Part shown: positions 12,524 to 21,995 of the stretch, piece after piece | Numbering within the stretch: position 1 is the stretch's first letter | Layout of the letters: the number at the start of each line of letters is the position of its first letter | Source: Phyllobacterium zundukense | GTDB lineage: Bacteria; Pseudomonadota; Alphaproteobacteria; Rhizobiales; Rhizobiaceae | Direction: 5' to 3' | Length of the DNA: 64,000 nucleotides | Assembly (NCBI RefSeq): GCF_025452195.1 | Contig: NZ_CP104973.1 | Location: 1,905,001-1,969,000, forward strand | Program-made: the position numbers and the translations under genes | Notes under the pieces: generated by a model | Told to the model about the DNA's origin: nothing | What the model saw: only the letters and a program-made list of their open reading frames with translations | The model's database searches: none

Positions 12524-12722
12524 GTTAACTCCATAAAAAGCCTTGGCTGAATGTAGTGTAAATCGCCCTCATTTCCAATGGCGACGCGAGTGGTGAAAAA
12601 TACTGCGCGCTAAACACATTCGAGGCTTGCGTTCAGCCATTTCAATGTGTCGTTGTGCATGGAGGTTCATCTGCTGGACTTGAATTGACGAGTGTGTATG
12701 TTGATCACGAGATCGGGAGGAT

Positions 12723-12738
12723 CAGACGGGATCGTCTG
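12723..12738. promoter_or_regulatory. 16-bp palindrome upstream of the TRAP gene
   Basis: CAGACG-GGAT-CGTCTG is a perfect two-arm palindrome, 48 nt before the TRAP binding-protein start. Its size and place suit an operator for a dimeric regulator such as the nearby LacI protein. A second identical site was not noticed, so this is tentative. Confidence 0.3.
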
Positions 12739-12771
12739 GTGATCTGGGCCGATAGAATTGAAGATCAATAG

Positions 12772-13893
<1,122 letters not shown>

Positions 13894-13917
13894 TTCACTG
13901 TTACCAAAGAAAAATGA

Positions 13918-13949
13918 GAACCCCGGCCCGCATCAGGCCGGGGTTCTTT
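13918..13949 (+). terminator. Rho-independent terminator after the TRAP gene
   Basis: An 11-bp stem GAACCCCGGCC / GGCCGGGGTTC with a 7-nt loop, followed by a short T stretch, 25 nt after the stop codon. Confidence 0.8.
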
Positions 13950-14027
13950 GCGCCGCCTGTTGTCAGTTCTCAAGGAGCAGTCTAACAGTGACTCAACAAT
14001 TCGGCACGATGTTCACTGGTATTTTCA

Positions 14028-14777
14028 ATGACGGATAATCCTTCCATTTCTGTTTCGGGCAAGAATATTGCGGTTACCGGGGGCTCTTCTGGCCTGGGTC
14101 TGAGAATGGTGCAGGTACTTGCTGCTCATGGTGCGAACGTCGTTTCGATCTCGCGAACGCCCGCTCCCGACAATGCGCATCGACCCAACATTCTCAACAT
14201 CATTGCCGACGTCACGGTCGCGTCTGATATCGGGCGTGCTTTTGACGAAGCGGAGCAAAACCTTGGAACCGTGACGGTGGTGTTCAACAACGCCGGTGTG
14301 GCAACGATCGAGCGGGCTCTCACCACCACCCGCGAACAACTGCGACACATCTTCGAAGTCAACGTCGAGGGTGCATTTTTTATCGCCCAGGAGGCCGCCA
14401 AGCGCATGATTGCCAAGGGTGTCGGCGGCTCCATTATTAATCTCTCAAGCATTCTGGCGGACGCACCGCTCAAGGGCTCGGCCGCATACGCCATGTCGAA
14501 GGCGGCAGTAGCCCAGATGACCAAGTCATTGGCGCTCGAATGGGCGCCGCACGGGATCCGGGTCAACGCACTTGCACCTGGCTGGTTTCCGACCCGTCTC
14601 AATGAGGCAATCATGGATGGGCCGGCCAAAGGCTTTCTCAAGGGCAAGAACCCCATGCGCCGGCTAGGCGAAGCAGAAGATATTGATGGGGCCGTGTTGA
14701 TGCTGGCTTCGGATGCCAGCAGCTATATTACAGGGACGGTTATTACAATCGACGGTGGTCATAGCCTGCAGGGTTAA
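14028..14777 (+). CDS. SDR-family NAD(P)-dependent oxidoreductase
   Basis: 249 residues, classical short-chain dehydrogenase length. The Rossmann motif TGGSSGLGLR is near residue 17, with NNAGVA, the catalytic Ser in INLSSILAD, and Tyr-x3-Lys in YAMSKAA. It ends with an ITGTVITIDGGHSLQG tail. The substrate is a secondary alcohol or ketone that cannot be named. The last codons overlap by 4 nt the convergent livH-like gene. Confidence 0.9.
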   Translation: MTDNPSISVSGKNIAVTGGSSGLGLRMVQVLAAHGANVVSISRTPAPDNAHRPNILNIIADVTVASDIGRAFDEAEQNLGTVTVVFNNAGVATIERALTTTREQLRHIFEVNVEGAFFIAQEAAKRMIAKGVGGSIINLSSILADAPLKGSAAYAMSKAAVAQMTKSLALEWAPHGIRVNALAPGWFPTRLNEAIMDGPAKGFLKGKNPMRRLGEAEDIDGAVLMLASDASSYITGTVITIDGGHSLQG

Positions 14778-15673
14778 ATGCGCTCGGCTTCTTGAACGTT
14801 GGTGCGTGTGGCGAGTACAAAAACGAGCAGGGAAAATACGGCCGCATCCCGCCACAAGACAGAAAAGTATCCACCCCATAAAGATTCTATGATGCCGATG
14901 GCCGCTGCACCGAATGCCGCGTGCAGGGGCCGTGAAAATCCTCCGGCGGCCGTAATAAAGAGGATTTTCAAGCCGAAGATCATACCGGTGTTGAAACTGA
15001 CATTGCCGTAGTAGAGCGCTGCAAGAAATCCAGCGAGCGCACACACGCCATAGGCCGCCAGGATAGCCTGTGTCCTCACTCTCGATGGATCGATGCCGCA
15101 GAGTGCCGACGCTGCGGGTTCATCGCTGACAGCGCGCCAGATTCGACCTGCGGACGTGCGTAACATGATCATTTCGCCCCCCGCGATAACGGAGAAGGCG
15201 ATCACAATGTTTACGATCTGCAGCTGGGTCAAACTGATGCCGATTGCCGGCCCAAGCAATCGAACAGGGTCAGCGAGCAAGGGCGGCAGCCAATAATCCC
15301 TCGTGTTGGCTGCAATGCGCGACAGTTCCATCAGGAAAATACTTAGACCAAGCGTTGCCACCAGCACCGTGTTGCGGTTCCCGGCATCGAGCGGGGCATA
15401 GATGAATTTGGCGATGACGTAGCCGCCTATGCCGACATAAACGATAGCGATGAAGGTTCCGAGTGAAAGTGCGGCCGGCAACGTCATCCACAGTACAGAC
15501 CATCCGAATGCTGTCGCCAGAATAAAGGTCTGACCGGAAAAGGCGAAAATAGCACCAAGCGACAGGTCAGTGCGATGCGTCAGCCCATGGATCAGCACAT
15601 AACCATAGGCGAGCAATGAATAAAGCGCGGCGTTGTGAATGCCATTTAAAAGAAGTTGAAGAAAATACGCCAT
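14774..15673 (-). CDS. Branched-chain amino-acid-type ABC permease (LivH family), orphan
   Basis: 299 residues, strongly hydrophobic, with about eight membrane helices. The LivH-like opening is MAYFLQLLLNGIHNAALYSLLAYG, and SLGAIFAFSG, NTVLVATLGLSIFLMEL and ITAAGGFSRPLHAAFGA match the family. Start 15673 is chosen for this conserved opening. Normally livH sits with livM, livG, livF and a binding protein; none is present here, so it may serve a transporter encoded elsewhere or be a remnant. It is divergent from the CGNR gene, with 64 nt between them. Confidence 0.8.
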   Translation of the reverse strand: MAYFLQLLLNGIHNAALYSLLAYGYVLIHGLTHRTDLSLGAIFAFSGQTFILATAFGWSVLWMTLPAALSLGTFIAIVYVGIGGYVIAKFIYAPLDAGNRNTVLVATLGLSIFLMELSRIAANTRDYWLPPLLADPVRLLGPAIGISLTQLQIVNIVIAFSVIAGGEMIMLRTSAGRIWRAVSDEPAASALCGIDPSRVRTQAILAAYGVCALAGFLAALYYGNVSFNTGMIFGLKILFITAAGGFSRPLHAAFGAAAIGIIESLWGGYFSVLWRDAAVFSLLVFVLATRTNVQEAERI

Positions 15674-15737
15674 CTGCCGCTCTCTACCCGTGGCTATTCT
15701 AACTTGCAAAATTGATTTTACCAGTTAGAATTTTGCC

Positions 15738-16346
15738 ATGACATTTGAGTGGAATGCCCATCGATTCAGTGGAGGTGTGTTGGCCCTGGACCTGGCAAAC
15801 ACAGTGATTTTTCGCGGAGACCCGGAGCGCTCGCTGGATCGTTTTGATGATCCGGTTGAATTGCCGCGTTTTGCGGAAGCTGCGGCTATTTTTAGGGTCG
15901 GGGAGTGGGGAAAAGTGCAGTTCCATCCTCCGTTGTCACAAACGGGAATTGAAGCGCTCATCGCCATTCGGGAGGTAATCAACGACTTATTTCGAAGTGC
16001 AACCCGCGAAGACAGCCTTAAGTCCGAAGACTTGTCTACATTCCTGCGTCTCGGCTCTGATCTTGTAGGCAATGAGCCGGAAGGGCGCGACCTCAGGCTA
16101 CCAAATCTGTCGGAAAAGAAGCGCGAACTATCTCTGGGAGCAGCAGCCTTTCTTTCGGGTATCCGTTTACTCGATCCGGCACGACTGCAACGGATCAAGG
16201 CCTGTCCGAATTGCTACTGGCTTTATCTCGATGAGAGCCGCAATCGGAGCCGCCGGTGGTGCGATATGAATGTCTGCGGCAATCGGGCGAAAGCCCGGCG
16301 GCATTACCACCGCAATGTAAAGCAGGCTGGAAACAATCATGTATGA
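15738..16346 (+). CDS. CGNR zinc-finger / ABATE-domain regulator
   Basis: 202 residues. The N-terminal ABATE domain includes FSGGVLALDLANTVIFRGD. The C-terminal CGNR zinc finger is plain: CPNC at about residue 156, then a second pair in WCDMNVCGNRAKARRHYHR. The family is predicted to be DNA-binding and is often found next to transporters or stress genes. The divergent livH-like gene and the overlapping lipoprotein gene downstream are candidate targets. Confidence 0.85.
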   Translation: MTFEWNAHRFSGGVLALDLANTVIFRGDPERSLDRFDDPVELPRFAEAAAIFRVGEWGKVQFHPPLSQTGIEALIAIREVINDLFRSATREDSLKSEDLSTFLRLGSDLVGNEPEGRDLRLPNLSEKKRELSLGAAAFLSGIRLLDPARLQRIKACPNCYWLYLDESRNRSRRWCDMNVCGNRAKARRHYHRNVKQAGNNHV

Positions 16347-16848
16347 CAAAGCAAGATGCATGCGTCCAGGAGTGTCGGTGCTTCTCTTGGCGCTTCTCTT
16401 GCTGGGCGGTTGCCGTGACGCAGGAGAGGGCGACTACCTGAATGTCTCCGGCAAGATTTTCGTCTTCAACTACCGGATAGCAGAGGCGACCTATTTGCTT
16501 ACGTTGGCAAAGCTGCGCCCGTTGCCCGACGGCTCCATGCTGGAGGCGACTTTTGAAAATCCGGCGGGAGGCGATCCCATGGTTGTTAGGCAGAAGATGT
16601 GGCCGACAATGGAAAAAATCACAGTTGAAAGCCCGCCAGTCAAATGTGTGAAGGCAAACCGGGAATACGAAGTCAGCATGCGTCTTGAAGACGCAAATGG
16701 CAAATTGTTGCAAACAATCAAGCGGAAAATGATTTCAGACACCGATCAGTCCGTTATGCCGGATAAACCGCTGGTTGTCGGTCCTTTCTATGATCCCAAT
16801 CCAGATAAAGACTCTGCAGGAAATTCGTCTGTGGCTTGCCCTATTTAA
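16339..16848 (+). CDS. Predicted lipoprotein of unknown function
   Basis: 169 residues. It has a type-II signal peptide with lipobox LLLGGC at about residue 25, so lipidation is expected after export. The mature part looks like beta-strands with a central cysteine (PVKCVKANREYEVSMRLED) and a second at the end (VACPI), which could form a disulfide. I recognise no family. It overlaps the CGNR gene by 8 nt and is probably co-transcribed with it. Confidence 0.7.
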   Translation: MYDKARCMRPGVSVLLLALLLLGGCRDAGEGDYLNVSGKIFVFNYRIAEATYLLTLAKLRPLPDGSMLEATFENPAGGDPMVVRQKMWPTMEKITVESPPVKCVKANREYEVSMRLEDANGKLLQTIKRKMISDTDQSVMPDKPLVVGPFYDPNPDKDSAGNSSVACPI

Positions 16849-17069
16849 GTCGTAAACTCATAAATCTGCTGCCGGCCGTCTGCTGAAATACAGAAGGTCA
16901 CCGTATTCTGGTTCTTTTCAGGAATTGGTAATTCTATTTTCCGAATTATGAAATTTAGATTTGACATACGGTAAGAATAAATACTCTAACTCGTTGTCCA
17001 ATCTCCATTTCCATTGTCGTTGGCGTTTCTATGTAAGTAATCGGTAACGTATCCGTGGCGGGTACAGTT

Positions 17070-19388
17070 ATGCGCGGGCATTTGATGAGAACTGACCTCA
17101 GCGAGAGCATGTCGCTCGACACCATTTTTCTTCGCACACTTTATGCGAACAAGAAGGCTATCTGGTGGACCTCCATCGTCCAGATTACCGCCACTTTGAT
17201 GATCTATATCAAGACCCAAAATCCGATCTATATTGTATTCGCTGTCGCATTCTTCGTCACCGTTCTTGGCAGGATGGCAAATGCCAATGCTTTTGAACAG
17301 GCTAATCTGACCGAAGCAACGGCGGCCACCTTGAAGAAATGGGAATGGCGTTATTTGTCCGGTGCGCTGGGCACCTGTATTCTTCTCGGATTTCTGTGTT
17401 TTGTCAGTATCTATGTCTTGGCTGACCCATCGGCAGCCATTACCAGTATCATTATCGTTGTTGCTTCGACGGTTGCACTCGTTACGCGGAACTACGTTTC
17501 ACGTACGGTTGTGATCGGAATGTCGGTCGCTCTGCTTGCGCCGCTGTTCGTGACGTTCATCCTTCTCGGCGGTTTTTATAATTGGCTGCTCGCTTTGCTT
17601 ATTCTCCCCTTCTTATGGAGCAATATCGGCATTGCCGCAAATTTGCGCCAGTCGCTTTTCGATGCACTGCTGGGCAAACGGCAACTTGGTATTGTCGTCA
17701 ACAATTTCGACGCGGCACTTAACGGCATGCCGCAAGGCCTGCTGATGTTCGATCGGAACCAGACCATCACGGTTGCCAACATGAAGGCGGCGAAAATGAT
17801 GGGGTTCGATAATCCTGAACAGCTCCGGGGCAGATCATTGGAAACGCTGTTGCGGCTGGCTCGACTGCGGACCTACTTTTCCAGTGAGGCACTGGAAGCC
17901 CTGCGTACGAAGATGCGTGATCTTTTGGCAGGGGCAAAGCAACGGGACGTGTTCGTGTCGCCGGCCAAACGCCACTTTGAATTTACGGCGACCCCAGATC
18001 CAGAACGCGGTACAGTTTTGATATTTCAGGATGTTACCCGACGTGCGGAAGCTGAAGCGCAAATTAGCCGGATGGCACGCTACGATAGCCTTACCGGCTT
18101 GCCGAATCGGAGCCAGTTTGCCGAGATCGCCAGTTCTTACATCGAGATGGCCGAGCAAGACGCACAAATCGCTCTCATGGTCGTCGATATCGATGGGCTG
18201 AAACGAACGAACGATACGTTTGGCCATCGCATTGGCGATGAGCTGCTTCGCGCGTTTGCCGATCGCTTGACGTTGGCCGACGCAAACGGTCCTGTGATCT
18301 CACGCTTTGGCAGCGACGAGTTCGTCTTGCTGTTCTCCGCGTCGACGCGGAACGCGGCGCTGGAATCTGTGGACCGCATCATGCGCATGGTTTCCGGCCA
18401 ATACCTTGTTTCCGGCCATGATATTTTGACCGGCGCGAATGCTGGCGTAGCGATTGCCAATGCAGCCGAGTTTGATCTTGTTGTGATGCACATGAATGCT
18501 GATCTGGCGCTCGACGTCGCGAAGAAGGACAGCAAGAAAGATTGGGCTGTCTTCGTCGAAACCATGGATCATTCGTTCCGCAGCAAGCAACGGCTCAAAG
18601 CGGATTTGCGGAAGGCGATAGCCGAGAACGCGTTGACCGTTGCCTATCAGCCCATAGTGAACGTTCGGACCTTGCGCATGACGGCTTGCGAAGCCCTCTC
18701 CCGATGGCATCACCCGGAATTTGGCGCAATTTCGCCAGCTGAGTTCATTCCCATGGCGGAGGAAATGGGGCTCATTTCCGATCTCACCCGGTGCGTGGTC
18801 GAACGCGCCATCAAGGATTGCAATGGCTGGGAGTCACGGATCGCCGTCTCGGTCAACCTGTCGTCCTATGATCTGCAAAACATGGACATGGTGAATATTA
18901 TTCGGTCCGCTTTGAGGCGGTACGATGTTGAGCCGCATCTGCTGGAAGTCGAAGTAACGGAAGGTGCGCTCATAACAGATCGAGAAAGTACCGGGAGCGT
19001 CCTTTCGGAGCTCAAGGATTTTGGCGTACAGGTTGCAATTGATGATTTCGGCACGGGCTATTCAAGCCTGAGCTATCTGAAGGATCTTCCGGTCACGAAG
19101 GTCAAGATCGACCGTTCGTTTATCGCCGATATAGTCGCGGAGGGAAGGTCCCTCAAACTGCTTCGTGGCATCGTGCAGATGTCGCACGAACTCGGATTGT
19201 CGGTGACAATCGAGGGACTTGAAACCAACGAACAGTCTGAGTTGATCAGTGAATGGATCGGCGCCGAATATGTGCAGGGTTTCTTGTATGGTGCTGCGAT
19301 GCCTGCGCAGGATATTGCAAGGCTTCTTGATGCTCCAATGGAACAGAAATTGGTCGCAGTGACAGAATACGCTGTGTCCTTGCACTGA
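17070..19388 (+). CDS. Membrane GGDEF-EAL cyclic-di-GMP protein
   Basis: About 772 residues. The N-terminal 190 residues hold about five membrane helices. A PAS-like domain follows (NNFDAALNGMPQGLLMFDRN), then GGDEF (YDSLTGLPNRSQF, active-site motif RFGSDEF, that is GSDEF instead of GGDEF), then EAL (CEALSRWHHPEFGAISPAEF, VSVNLSSYDL, IDDFGTGYSSLSYL, VKIDRSF). The EAL residues look complete, so phosphodiesterase activity is likely. The GSDEF change makes cyclase activity uncertain. Several starts are possible (17055 GTG, 17070, 17085); none has a strong ribosome site. Confidence 0.9.
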   Translation: MRGHLMRTDLSESMSLDTIFLRTLYANKKAIWWTSIVQITATLMIYIKTQNPIYIVFAVAFFVTVLGRMANANAFEQANLTEATAATLKKWEWRYLSGALGTCILLGFLCFVSIYVLADPSAAITSIIIVVASTVALVTRNYVSRTVVIGMSVALLAPLFVTFILLGGFYNWLLALLILPFLWSNIGIAANLRQSLFDALLGKRQLGIVVNNFDAALNGMPQGLLMFDRNQTITVANMKAAKMMGFDNPEQLRGRSLETLLRLARLRTYFSSEALEALRTKMRDLLAGAKQRDVFVSPAKRHFEFTATPDPERGTVLIFQDVTRRAEAEAQISRMARYDSLTGLPNRSQFAEIASSYIEMAEQDAQIALMVVDIDGLKRTNDTFGHRIGDELLRAFADRLTLADANGPVISRFGSDEFVLLFSASTRNAALESVDRIMRMVSGQYLVSGHDILTGANAGVAIANAAEFDLVVMHMNADLALDVAKKDSKKDWAVFVETMDHSFRSKQRLKADLRKAIAENALTVAYQPIVNVRTLRMTACEALSRWHHPEFGAISPAEFIPMAEEMGLISDLTRCVVERAIKDCNGWESRIAVSVNLSSYDLQNMDMVNIIRSALRRYDVEPHLLEVEVTEGALITDRESTGSVLSELKDFGVQVAIDDFGTGYSSLSYLKDLPVTKVKIDRSFIADIVAEGRSLKLLRGIVQMSHELGLSVTIEGLETNEQSELISEWIGAEYVQGFLYGAAMPAQDIARLLDAPMEQKLVAVTEYAVSLH

Positions 19389-19524
19389 CCCTGAGATATC
19401 CGTTTCTCACAACGGACAATGTCCATTGGATAAGGTGGTTCTCGCGCTGACATCGGGACTGCGCTGACCTAAACTGCATTTTGAAATATTGCCGCCGATG
19501 AACCTCAAATAGGGAAGAATCAAC

Positions 19525-19671
19525 ATGATTGCTCAGATCGCTATTGCACCACTCGTCGCCTTGATTGCGGGGGTACTTATTCTGATCGCGCCTCGGCTGC
19601 TTAATTATATCGTCGCGCTTTATCTGATCATTATCGGCGTGACAGGACTGTTTCCGCATCTCCTCACATAA
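19525..19671 (+). CDS. Small membrane protein (DUF3096-like)
   Basis: A 48-residue reading frame starting MIAQIAIAPLVALIAG with AGGGAAG-like AGGGAAG spacing upstream (AGGGAAGAATCAAC before ATG). It forms two hydrophobic helices around IAPRLLNYIVALYLIIIG. The pattern matches the DUF3096 family of tiny inner-membrane proteins, whose function is unknown. It is below usual length cut-offs and easily missed. Confidence 0.65.
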   Translation: MIAQIAIAPLVALIAGVLILIAPRLLNYIVALYLIIIGVTGLFPHLLT

Positions 19672-19810
19672 GGCAGCTCTATCTTCGGGAGTGAATAAAC
19701 TCTTTCTTTGATTTATATCGATTGAGTGCCTGCAAGCGACTATCTGCGCATTGCGCTGATGCGGTGTTTTCGCTATTGCCAATGCGACATCGACTATAAG
19801 AGGTTTGAAG

Positions 19811-20032
19811 ATGGCTGATCATCACGATACTGCGCCAGCAGAATTGGGCGCTCCCATGGATTACAAGGAACATGAAAGCACTTACAATCTGTTCCTTTCG
19901 CTCTCGAAATGGGGCGTTGTATCCTGTGCAGCGTTGCTGGTTGCTATGGCATTCGGCTTTTTCGTCGGAGGCTTCTTCTCTGCCACACTCCTTTTCATCA
20001 TTGTTTGCGTTGCCGCCTGGTTTTTTCTCTAG
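19811..20032 (+). CDS. aa3-type cytochrome c oxidase subunit IV-like small protein
   Basis: 73 residues. A soluble His/Asp-rich head (MADHHDTAPAELGAP) is followed by YKEHESTYNLFLSLSKWG and two membrane helices. This is the bacterial aa3 oxidase subunit IV family, a small accessory subunit with no catalytic residues. In rhizobia such a gene commonly precedes pntAA, as here, with 160 nt between them. Confidence 0.75.
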   Translation: MADHHDTAPAELGAPMDYKEHESTYNLFLSLSKWGVVSCAALLVAMAFGFFVGGFFSATLLFIIVCVAAWFFL

Positions 20033-20192
20033 GGCAGGTTGTTCTGTAACATACCGGGCGGATAACCTGCCGGAAGGCGTTCACTCGAACGATCCACATA
20101 TCAGGTTTCCAACCGTCATAAGACGCTAGCCGCGCTGGTCTCGGGACGAGGCCACTGGTTTTGTTGTGTTTAACTTGCTTGGGGGTGAGAGC

Positions 20193-21572
20193 TTGGCTCA
20201 GACACTGTTCATACCGAAAGAGATCGACGAGCCAAGGGTTGGTGGTTCGCCGGAGACGGTCAAGAAGCTGATAGCCCTCGGGTTTGCGGTTGTTGTCGAG
20301 GCTGGCGCCGGGGTTGCCTCGCGCATACCGGACGGCGAGTTTGTCGCAGCGGGGGCGACGATCGGCAAGGCCGGCGATACGGCCAGGGCCGATGTGGTGC
20401 TGAAGGTGCGCCGGCCTTCCTCCGCCGAGCTCAAGGCTTATAAAAAGGGTGCGGTCGTCATCGCCATGCTCGACCCTTACGGCAATGATGCGGCGGTCAA
20501 GGCGCTGGCCGATGCGGGGGTGACGGCCTTCACCATGGAATTCATGCCGCGCATCACCAGGGCGCAGGTCATGGACGTCCTGTCGAGCCAGGCCAATCTT
20601 GCCGGCTATCAGGCAGTGATCGATGCGGCGGGTGAATATGACCGCGCGCTTCCGATGATGATGACGGCTGCGGGCACCGTGCCTGCGGCCAAAGTGTTCA
20701 TCATGGGCGTCGGTGTTGCCGGGTTGCAGGCGATTGCCACGGCGCGGCGGCTTGGCGCGGTGGTGACGGCAACCGATGTGCGTCCGGCGGTCAAGGAACA
20801 GGTCGCCTCGCTCGGCGCCAAGTTCCTGGCGGTCGAGGACGAGGAATTCAAGGCAGCCGAGACGGCGGGTGGTTACGCCAAGGAAATGTCGAAGGAATAT
20901 CAGGCCAAGCAGGCGGCCCTGGTTGCCGACCATATCGCCAAGCAGGATATCGTCATCACCACGGCGCTCATTCCGGGGCGTCCCGCACCAAGGCTGGTCA
21001 CGCGCGCGATGTATGCGCGCATGCGTCCGGGCTCGGTCCTCATCGATCTGGCGGTGGAGCGCGGCGGCAATGTCGAAGGCGCGGTTGCCGGCAAGATTAC
21101 CGAGGTCGACGGCGTCAAGATCGTCGGCCACCTGAATGTCGCCGGCCGCATTGCCGCGACCGCCTCGCAGCTTTACGCCAAGAACCTCCTCGCCTTCGTC
21201 GAGACCCTGGTCGACAAGGATGCAAAAGTCATCAAGATCGATTTCGACGACGAACTGGTCAAGGCCACCGTGCTGACCCATGGCGGCAAGGTGGTGCATC
21301 CGAACTTCGCCAGTGCTGCAACTGCAGCGTCAGCACCTGCAGCCTCAGCGGCAAAGCCCGCCGCCGGCAAGAAGGCTGCTCCTGCCAAGCCAGCGGCAAC
21401 CAAGCCAGTCAAAGCGCCTGTCGCAAAGGCAGCGGCGACGGCCAAAACCGCCCCCAGCAAGACTGCGACACCAAAAGCCAAAACAGCCGCAAAGACCGCT
21501 GCTGCCAAACCCGCTGCAGCCCCATCCCCTGCAGCAAAGACTGCCGCTAAAAGCACGGAAGGAGAGGCATGA
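20193..21572 (+). CDS. pntAA: NAD(P) transhydrogenase subunit alpha part 1
   Basis: 459 residues. The NAD(H)-binding dI domain is clear: LFIPKEIDEPRVGGSPETVKKL, then RAQVMDVLSSQANLAGY, the Rossmann loop GVGVAGLQAIATARRLGAVV, and ALIPGRPAPRLVTRAMY. It transfers hydride between NADH and NADP+ together with PntB, coupled to proton flow through PntAB/PntB. TTG at 20193 is favoured (GGGGGTGAG upstream, and the protein then opens like its relatives). After residue 375 the protein continues as a roughly 80-residue Ala/Lys/Pro tail unlike a standard linker. The next gene overlaps by 4 nt. Confidence 0.93.
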   Translation: MAQTLFIPKEIDEPRVGGSPETVKKLIALGFAVVVEAGAGVASRIPDGEFVAAGATIGKAGDTARADVVLKVRRPSSAELKAYKKGAVVIAMLDPYGNDAAVKALADAGVTAFTMEFMPRITRAQVMDVLSSQANLAGYQAVIDAAGEYDRALPMMMTAAGTVPAAKVFIMGVGVAGLQAIATARRLGAVVTATDVRPAVKEQVASLGAKFLAVEDEEFKAAETAGGYAKEMSKEYQAKQAALVADHIAKQDIVITTALIPGRPAPRLVTRAMYARMRPGSVLIDLAVERGGNVEGAVAGKITEVDGVKIVGHLNVAGRIAATASQLYAKNLLAFVETLVDKDAKVIKIDFDDELVKATVLTHGGKVVHPNFASAATAASAPAASAAKPAAGKKAAPAKPAATKPVKAPVAKAAATAKTAPSKTATPKAKTAAKTAAAKPAAAPSPAAKTAAKSTEGEA

Positions 21573-21985
21573 TGGCTGCCGATGCAACCCTCGACAAGGC
21601 GCTCGATGCCTTGAACCAGGCGGCCGAGATGGTGCGTCAGGCCGCCGGAGCCATGCCGGATGCGGCAGGCGCTGCGGCGCATGCGGTCACCGGCGGTGCG
21701 GTCGATCCCTTCGTCTTCCGCCTGGCCATCTTCGTCCTCGCCATCTTCGTCGGCTATTATGTCGTCTGGTCGGTGACGCCGGCGCTGCATACGCCGCTGA
21801 TGGCGGTGACCAATGCCATTTCCTCGGTCATCGTCGTCGGGGCGCTCTTGGCCGTTGGTCTCTCGGCCAGCGGCTTTGCCACCGGCTTCGGCTTCATCGC
21901 GCTCGTTCTCGTCAGCGTCAATATCTTCGGCGGCTTCCTCGTCACCCACCGCATGCTCGCCATGTACAAGAAAAAAGAAAAGTGA
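21569..21985 (+). CDS. pntAB: NAD(P) transhydrogenase subunit alpha part 2
   Basis: 138 residues. An amphipathic N-terminus is followed by three to four membrane helices, including FVLAIFVGYYVVWSVTPALH and TNAISSVIVVGALLAVG. This is the dIIa proton-channel part, encoded separately from dI in alphaproteobacteria. ATG overlaps the pntAA stop (ATGA), so translation is coupled. Confidence 0.93.
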   Translation: MMAADATLDKALDALNQAAEMVRQAAGAMPDAAGAAAHAVTGGAVDPFVFRLAIFVLAIFVGYYVVWSVTPALHTPLMAVTNAISSVIVVGALLAVGLSASGFATGFGFIALVLVSVNIFGGFLVTHRMLAMYKKKEK

Positions 21986-21995
21986 GATTTGAACG

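Noticed and set aside
19998..21299. 433-codon minus-strand frame opposite pntAA
   Set aside because: Shadow of pntAA in GC-rich DNA; composition is His/Arg/Asp-rich without domains.
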